Part shown: positions 23,030 to 27,284 of the stretch, one piece after another
Layout of the letters: each line of letters begins with the position of its first letter
Numbering within the stretch: the stretch's first letter is position 1
Source: JAVBNW01 sp031551255
GTDB lineage: Bacteria > Bacillota > Clostridia > Christensenellales > UBA1750
Direction of reading: 5' to 3'
Assembly (NCBI GenBank): GCA_031551255.1
Contig: JAVBNW010000021.1
Location: forward strand, 1-27,284
Length of the DNA stretch: 27,284 bases
Notes under the pieces: model-generated
What the model saw: only the letters and a program-made list of their open reading frames with translations
Told to the model about the DNA's origin: nothing
The model's database searches: none
Made by a program: the position numbers and the translations under genes

Positions 23030-24388
23030 ATGCGTGCCCGCTACCACTTACAGCCTAGAAAAAACTGGATGAACGACCCCAACGGCCCTGTTTTCATCGG
23101 CGATGCACTGCACATGTTCTACCAGCACAACCCCAAGGGCCCCGCATGGGGCAACATGACGTGGGGGCACGCCGTATCCCCCGATCTTATACATTGGCGG
23201 CATCTGCCCAACGCTCTATCCCCTACGCCCAGCGGGCCGGACAAGGACGGCGTGTTCTCCGGCTGCTGTGTAATGCACGAGGGCAGGCCCCACATCCTTT
23301 ACACGGGCGTATCGCCTGAGGTGCTGTGCCTGGCCGTAGGAGATGAAGGCGGTCTTTCCTTTAGCAAGCACGCGGACAATCCGATCCTGACCGTTCAAAA
23401 CGAGCAGTATACCGGCTGGCGCGATCCTTTCGTGTGGCGCGAAGACGGCGCATACCGCATGACGATCGGCTCGGGGTACAAAGGCGTAGGCGGTACGGCC
23501 CTCGTGTACCAAAGCGATGATCTTAAGCGCTGGAAAGCTGTGGGCGAGCTGTGCCGAGGTGATCATTCATCCACGGGGTACATGTGGGAATGCCCAAATT
23601 TTCTGCGTTTTGAAGACCAGGGGCTGCTCATCGTATCGGCGCTGCCCCAGGCGGACGTGCTGGCGATGCAAGGCCCGTACGCAAACGGCGCTCTCGTGCC
23701 CGGTAAGCCGTGGAAATACGATCTGGGGGATTGCTTCTACGCGCCCAATACCGTGAAGGACGCCTCCGGGCGCTATGTGCAGTGGGGTTGGATGCGCGAA
23801 TGCGGCGATGGCGCACGGCGGGGGGAACAAGGCTGGCAGGGCATGCTAACGTTGCCGCGCGAGGTTCGCGCTACCCGCACGGGCATCTGTGTCCGCCCTG
23901 CGCGGGAGGTCTCCCTGCTGCGGGGCGAGACTCTCTTCGAGCGCAAAAACTTCTCGGTGCGCTCGGGCGACAATCCGCTCAAGGGCATCACAGGGCAGCA
24001 CCTCGAAATCGACATAACGTTCGAAACCGGCGCGAACACCCTGGCGCTGGAGGTGCTGCGTGCCGGGCAAAACGCATGCGCGCGCATTGAATACGACGGC
24101 GCCTCCGAAACGCTGAGCGCAGATCTTACATCGCTTTCCGGCGGAGCTCCGCGCAACCCGGGAGGCCCCGTAGCCGGCGAAAGCCGCGTAAACCTACGCG
24201 TGTTCGTAGATGGCAGCGCGCTGGAGATCTATGCAAACGGGCGCGAAACCCTGACCACCCGAGCGTATCCCCACGAAGGCTGCGACGGCCTGAGGCTCTA
24301 TGCCGAAGGCGGAGTGCGCATCCACGAGCTTACGGTGTATGAAATGCGTTCCGCATACGAAGACAGTAACCTTCCGCAGGAGGATTAG
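23030..24388 (+). CDS. Glycoside hydrolase family 32 beta-fructofuranosidase (sucrose / sucrose-6-phosphate hydrolase type)
   Basis: This 452-residue enzyme hydrolyses terminal fructose from sucrose, sucrose 6-phosphate or fructo-oligosaccharides. The nucleophile lies in WMNDPNG (Asp16), the transition-state residue in WRDP (Arg131-Asp132) and the acid/base in WECPNF (Glu187). A five-bladed propeller (to about 300) is followed by the beta-sandwich (FVDGSALEIYANGRETLTTRAYP). There is no signal peptide, so it acts in the cytosol. GGGAGGG abuts an ATG at 23024, whereas the ATG at 23030 is 6 nt away and is preferred. No sugar transporter or LacI regulator is nearby, so the substrate importer is elsewhere. 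The following gene starts 3 bp after the stop. Confidence 0.95.
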   Translation: MRARYHLQPRKNWMNDPNGPVFIGDALHMFYQHNPKGPAWGNMTWGHAVSPDLIHWRHLPNALSPTPSGPDKDGVFSGCCVMHEGRPHILYTGVSPEVLCLAVGDEGGLSFSKHADNPILTVQNEQYTGWRDPFVWREDGAYRMTIGSGYKGVGGTALVYQSDDLKRWKAVGELCRGDHSSTGYMWECPNFLRFEDQGLLIVSALPQADVLAMQGPYANGALVPGKPWKYDLGDCFYAPNTVKDASGRYVQWGWMRECGDGARRGEQGWQGMLTLPREVRATRTGICVRPAREVSLLRGETLFERKNFSVRSGDNPLKGITGQHLEIDITFETGANTLALEVLRAGQNACARIEYDGASETLSADLTSLSGGAPRNPGGPVAGESRVNLRVFVDGSALEIYANGRETLTTRAYPHEGCDGLRLYAEGGVRIHELTVYEMRSAYEDSNLPQED

Positions 24389-24391
24389 GCG

Positions 24392-25069
24392 ATGGTAAGG
24401 CTGATCATACCGGTTTCCTTTTCGGACGACGATGCGATGCGCGCAATGGGCCTTCCCGAAGATATGCTCGAGGAAATGCTGCCCACGATCTATAAAACCC
24501 GCGAAACAGCCTGCGCAAAAGCTCTGTACGGCGCAGCGGATGTAACGCACGCGGATGAGGACGGCGCGTGCGTGGCGGGCGTGCGCATGCGCAGCCGCAT
24601 CCTCGCGGTCAACCTGGCGGACCAGAAATTGGCGGTTCCCTATGTATGCACCTGCGGCAGGGAGCTTCACGAGCTTTCGCTCGGCAACCCCGACCCGATG
24701 GAGCGCTATTTTCAAGATGCGCTCAACGAAATGGTGCTTCACTTAGCGATAAACCAGCTGCGCGAACAGATAAAGGAGGAGTTCGGCCTCAACCCGTTGT
24801 ACGCCATGAGCCCAGGATCGCTGGCCGACTGGCCGCTCCCCGCACAGGGGCCGTTGTTTGAGGCATTGGGAGATGTGCGCGCCGAAATCGGCGTGGAGCT
24901 TACGCAGGATTTTCTGATGGTGCCGATCAAGTCGGTATCCGGCATCTTCTTCACCGCCAAAGAAGAATATGTAAATTGCATGCTGTGCACCATGGAAAAG
25001 TGCCCGAACCGGCGCGCACCCTACGATCCTGATCTATACGAGCGCCGGTACGCTTCCAGCCAAATGTAG
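24392..25069 (+). CDS. Stand-alone MetH-activation-domain-like protein
   Basis: This 225-residue protein resembles the reactivation domain of cobalamin-dependent methionine synthase, which binds S-adenosylmethionine and returns inactive cob(II)alamin to the methylated form. The strongest block is YAMSPGSLADWPL (cf. PGY/S motifs), followed by IGVELTQDFLMVPIKSVSGIFF. A C-terminal Cys cluster, NCMLCTMEKCPNRRAPYDP, is typical of the stand-alone clostridial versions and may bind metal or an iron-sulphur centre. The ATG at 24392 is 3 bp after the GH32 stop, with GGAGG inside the GH32 gene, so it is translationally coupled. No corrinoid protein or methyltransferase is in the window, so its partner is unknown. 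Confidence 0.8.
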   Translation: MVRLIIPVSFSDDDAMRAMGLPEDMLEEMLPTIYKTRETACAKALYGAADVTHADEDGACVAGVRMRSRILAVNLADQKLAVPYVCTCGRELHELSLGNPDPMERYFQDALNEMVLHLAINQLREQIKEEFGLNPLYAMSPGSLADWPLPAQGPLFEALGDVRAEIGVELTQDFLMVPIKSVSGIFFTAKEEYVNCMLCTMEKCPNRRAPYDPDLYERRYASSQM

Positions 25070-25105
25070 CGCGGGAGCAACCGGATTGCAGGCGATATCG
25101 CGATT

Positions 25106-25131
25106 TGAACGAAGCGCGGGGGACGGCCGTC
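25106..25131 (+). promoter_or_regulatory. Candidate autoregulatory ECF promoter
   Basis: TGAACG (25106-25111), a 16-bp spacer and CGTC (25128-25131) form an ECF-type promoter, with the AAC of the -35 and the CGTC of the -10 as expected. A start about 7 nt downstream gives a leader of about 24 nt to the ATG at 25162. The pattern resembles, from memory, the Bacillus SigY autoregulatory promoter. Confidence 0.6.
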
Positions 25132-25161
25132 CTACCTTTGCGCGGACGGAATGAGGATCGG

Positions 25162-25683
25162 ATGGAACGGGAATGCATCGATCTTGCGCGCCGCGGCGAC
25201 CGGGCCGCGCAAGAGGAGCTCGTGCGCGAGCACTACGGCTACGTCATGGGTTACCTGGTCAAACTTACGCTTGACAGAGATCTCGCGCAGGATCTGACGC
25301 AGGAGACCTTTGTGCGCGCGTTACGCGCGCTGCCGAGCTGGCGCGGAGAATCCAAGCTGGGCTCCTGGCTGATTGCGATCGCGCATAATCTGTACCGCGA
25401 TCACCTGCGCGCGCATAAAGGACGTTATGCGGAGTCGATCGACGAATTACCGCTCTCGGACGCCGGAGTAGGCGCCGAGCGCATGGAAATCGGCGCGCAG
25501 GCCCGCGAGGCGATCGAACTTCTCAGGCGCCTGCCGCCCGACCGCAGAGAAATGATCATTCTGCGCTATTACTATGGCTTTACGTCGCGGGAGATCGCGC
25601 AGCTTATGCATATCCCCGAGGGCACCGTGCGCTCACGGCTCCACTACGCGCTGCAAAGCATCGCGGGCAGAGAGGAGGGCTGA
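25162..25683 (+). CDS. ECF-family RNA polymerase sigma factor
   Basis: This is a 173-residue sigma factor with only regions 2 and 4. Region 2 (about residues 14-85) contains LVREHYGYVMGYLVKLT, DLAQDLTQETFVRALRAL and LGSWLIAIAHNLYRDHLR. Region 4 (about 116-165) contains LRRLPPDRREMIILRYYYGF and the helix-turn-helix TSREIAQLMHIPEGTVRSRLH. An upstream TTG at 25105 stays in frame but overlaps the candidate promoter, so the ATG at 25162 (GAGGA upstream) is preferred. The anti-sigma gene begins 2 bp after the stop. The partner membrane protein points to control by an envelope or extracellular signal. Confidence 0.95.
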   Translation: MERECIDLARRGDRAAQEELVREHYGYVMGYLVKLTLDRDLAQDLTQETFVRALRALPSWRGESKLGSWLIAIAHNLYRDHLRAHKGRYAESIDELPLSDAGVGAERMEIGAQAREAIELLRRLPPDRREMIILRYYYGFTSREIAQLMHIPEGTVRSRLHYALQSIAGREEG

Positions 25684-25685
25684 AC

Positions 25686-26471
25686 ATGGACGACAACCTT
25701 TGGAAAGATCCTTTCCCGCCGGACATGTTTGCGCCGTCCGACGAGGAGATCAAAAATATCTTGGATCGCGCCGCAACATCCGCGCCCGCGGGCGGAAGCG
25801 GTACGACGTGGAAGGATTCGCGCCTGCTCAAGGGCCTGGCCGCGGCGGCGGCCGTTATCATCCTGGCCGCTTTGGGCAGTCGCGGGCTTAGTTACATGTT
25901 CGGGGAAACCATGCTTCCGCGCGACCGACAGCAGCGTTCGTCGCAGAACTTAGCTGCCGCGGCGACCTCCGCGGCAGCGGCGGCCACCAAGGCGCCCGCC
26001 GCCGAGGATAGAGCCGCACTGGGCGGCGCGGCAACCGCCTCACCCACCGCCACGGCGGCAATCACGAGCGATGGGGAAGCCGGTACGGCACAGGATGCGC
26101 AGACGAGCGGGTTGGAACCTCCCGCCGCTTCCGTTTATGCACGCGCATGGGATCTTCTTTCCCAGGCCGATGCCATCGCGGGCGGCACGCTCGGCAACGG
26201 CACATTGGAAGTAAAAGAAATTTTGCTGGGTAGCTGCGATAAAATGATCTCCATCCCGGGAGACTTTTCGGGCGAAGCGATCGTATTGCTGCATCGGACG
26301 GAAAGGGGAACCCTGCCTCTCCCTAAAGGGCCGTGCGTGTTTCTTCTTAGCGATGGCAATGCGATGGGATATGACGCCGCCGGCGCGCGAATTTCCCATG
26401 CAGATCTTCAAGAGAGCATCTTGCGGGAAACCTGCTTGGAGCTTGCCGAACAGCGCCGAGCAGCGCCTTAG
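25686..26471 (+). CDS. Putative membrane anti-sigma factor
   Basis: This is a 261-residue single-pass membrane protein. A short cytoplasmic part (about 1-47) contains PSDEEIKNILDRAATS, which could bind the sigma factor, and one membrane helix spans about 48-66. Outside follow a long Ala/Thr/Pro-rich linker (about 85-145) and a C-terminal domain (about 148-258) with TLEVKEILLGSCDKMISIPGDF and CVFLLSDGNAMGYDAAG. No zinc-binding anti-sigma motif (H-x3-C-x2-C) is present. The role is inferred from its 2-bp spacing to the sigma gene, the strong AGAGGAGGG site and the topology. The outer domain is of no family that I recognise and may be the sensor. Confidence 0.78.
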   Translation: MDDNLWKDPFPPDMFAPSDEEIKNILDRAATSAPAGGSGTTWKDSRLLKGLAAAAAVIILAALGSRGLSYMFGETMLPRDRQQRSSQNLAAAATSAAAAATKAPAAEDRAALGGAATASPTATAAITSDGEAGTAQDAQTSGLEPPAASVYARAWDLLSQADAIAGGTLGNGTLEVKEILLGSCDKMISIPGDFSGEAIVLLHRTERGTLPLPKGPCVFLLSDGNAMGYDAAGARISHADLQESILRETCLELAEQRRAAP

Positions 26472-26515
26472 CTATAAAAAAATAAGGCTTTACCCGATGC
26501 AAAGGGAGGTAGTTC

Positions 26516-26629
26516 ATGAACATCGCCACCTATTATCGGGAACTCGTGCGCGCCTATACCGGCAACCTTTACTCAAGGGAACTGTTGCGTCCATCGACGA
26601 TCTGGAAACCCCTTTCGAACACAATGTGA
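26516..26629 (+). CDS. Small or truncated ORF with strong ribosome binding site
   Basis: The ATG at 26516 follows AGGGAGG by about 6 nt and opens a 37-codon frame beginning MNIATYYRELVRAYTGNLYSR. The opening looks like the N terminus of a normal protein. It ends at TGA 26627-26629, while reading in other frames continues. This is either a small gene or the 5' remnant of a frame-shifted gene. I do not recognise the family. Confidence 0.4.
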   Translation: MNIATYYRELVRAYTGNLYSRELLRPSTIWKPLSNTM

Positions 26630-26630
26630 A

Positions 26631-26993
26631 GTGTCGTCTATTCAAGGCCGAATGTGGAAAAAACTCTATAACAACGGCATCAACTCCGCCGATAACATGG
26701 CGGTCTTGGCCAAAACCGATTTGGTTTCCGTATTTAAAGCAGAGTTTGTCGGAAAGTTGATCATGCTATATGCCGTCAGCCCAGGCCTGCCCACATGCTG
26801 GTTTGGCCATTACAGGCTCGCAGAGCTTGCCACTTATTTCCCAGCCTTCGCTTCCGATGATCGCTTGCAGAAAGCTACGATGGGCTACGGTTATGGGCGG
26901 CACGTAGATGTCGGGGGAGCGCACATCTGCTGCATGACCTTTGGACATAGAGATGAAACGATAAAAAGGCCGGTGGATGTGGTCGCAGGATGA
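26631..26993 (+). pseudogene. Possible broken gene downstream of the anti-sigma gene
   Basis: A 120-codon plus-strand frame from a GTG at 26631 has protein-like composition only in its first half (MWKKLYNNG, DNMAVLAKTDLVSVFKAEFVGKLIMLYAV). It lacks a ribosome binding site and is out of frame with the small ORF at 26516, so the two could be pieces of one gene with a shifted frame. An overlapping minus-strand frame (26766-27134) is equally unsupported. The region is lower in GC than the rest of the window. No function is proposed. Confidence 0.25.
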
Positions 26994-27148
26994 AACGGGG
27001 ACGGCGGAAAGCCCTTGGAAAAGCTCATGGCAAAGCCGCCCGGCTACCGACATTTTAGGTGGAAACATCCCGATGTCGATATAGGCATATGCGCCGCGCA
27101 TCTTTGGATCGGATTGCTTATGGAAGGCCAGCAACCGGATGTTATACA

Positions 27149-27184
27149 GTAAGGCCTGACTACAGGATTGTAGTCAGGCCTTAC
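27149..27184 (-). terminator. Perfect 16-bp hairpin downstream of 5S rRNA, likely rRNA operon terminator
   Basis: Positions 27149-27164 pair perfectly with 27169-27184 around loop GGAT. It lies about 12 bp past the predicted 3' end of 5S rRNA. On the minus strand it is followed by TGTATAAC, not a clean T-run, but stem strength and position support an rrn terminator. Confidence 0.7.
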
Positions 27185-27195
27185 AGAAATAGAAT

Positions 27196-27284
<89 letters not shown>

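Noticed and set aside
26766..27134. 122-codon minus-strand frame before the 5S gene
   Set aside because: No ribosome binding site, no recognisable family, overlaps a plus-strand frame and lies beyond the likely rRNA terminator.

Overview
The window looks like one contig from a GC-rich, anaerobic, Gram-positive bacterium, most likely a clostridial Firmicute. This rests on gene content (reverse-type rubrerythrin, the order polA-coaE-lytic transglycosylase, BioY, strong AGGAGG ribosome binding sites, TTGACA/TATAAT promoters and several TGnTATAAT extended -10 elements). No lineage-specific marker was tested, so genus is not assigned. The left edge is a homopolymer of C. The right edge cuts into a 5S rRNA gene on the minus strand, so both ends look like assembly breaks.

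Layout. 0-2.3 kb (minus): a gnd-SDR operon for 6-phosphogluconate / hexuronate-type sugar acid metabolism. 2.4-3.9 kb (plus): a one-domain EamA membrane protein, a SpoIIAA-like protein and an exported propeller-like protein. 3.9-6.2 kb (minus): a membrane-anchored unknown, a zinc-ribbon/DUF2007 membrane protein and an aldo/keto reductase. 6.3-12.6 kb (plus): polA, coaE, a membrane-anchored lytic transglycosylase and an orphan peptide-type binding lipoprotein. 12.9-16.3 kb: reverse rubrerythrin and a GNAT acetyltransferase read divergently, then a PlsC-like acyltransferase and a FliD-like protein on the minus strand. 16.5-20.6 kb (plus): tandem translational GTPases prfC and typA, then bioY. 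20.6-22.8 kb: a small-export-family membrane protein (minus), a TtcA-family tRNA thiolase and a YjjG-type HAD nucleotidase (plus). 23.0-26.5 kb (plus): a GH32 fructosidase coupled to a stand-alone MetH-activation-domain protein, then an ECF sigma factor with its membrane anti-sigma partner. 26.5-27.2 kb holds only short or broken reading frames, then the rRNA operon end.

Three non-coding features stand out. First, two intergenic regions (8857-9425 and 12563-12911) are filled with a family of hairpins. Their stems differ in sequence but remain paired, while the tip keeps CC(G/T)CAG. Six of them, counting one decayed arm, pair up into three 122-128 bp composite elements with matching inverted ends, resembling REP/BIME or MITE elements. 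Second, a run of four perfect DnaA boxes plus one degenerate box, all in one direction, lies just upstream of the HAD nucleotidase gene, away from any dnaA gene. Third, the ECF sigma gene is preceded by TGAACG-N16-CGTC, a good candidate for an autoregulatory ECF promoter.

All functional calls come from reading motifs by eye; no database search or folding program was run.
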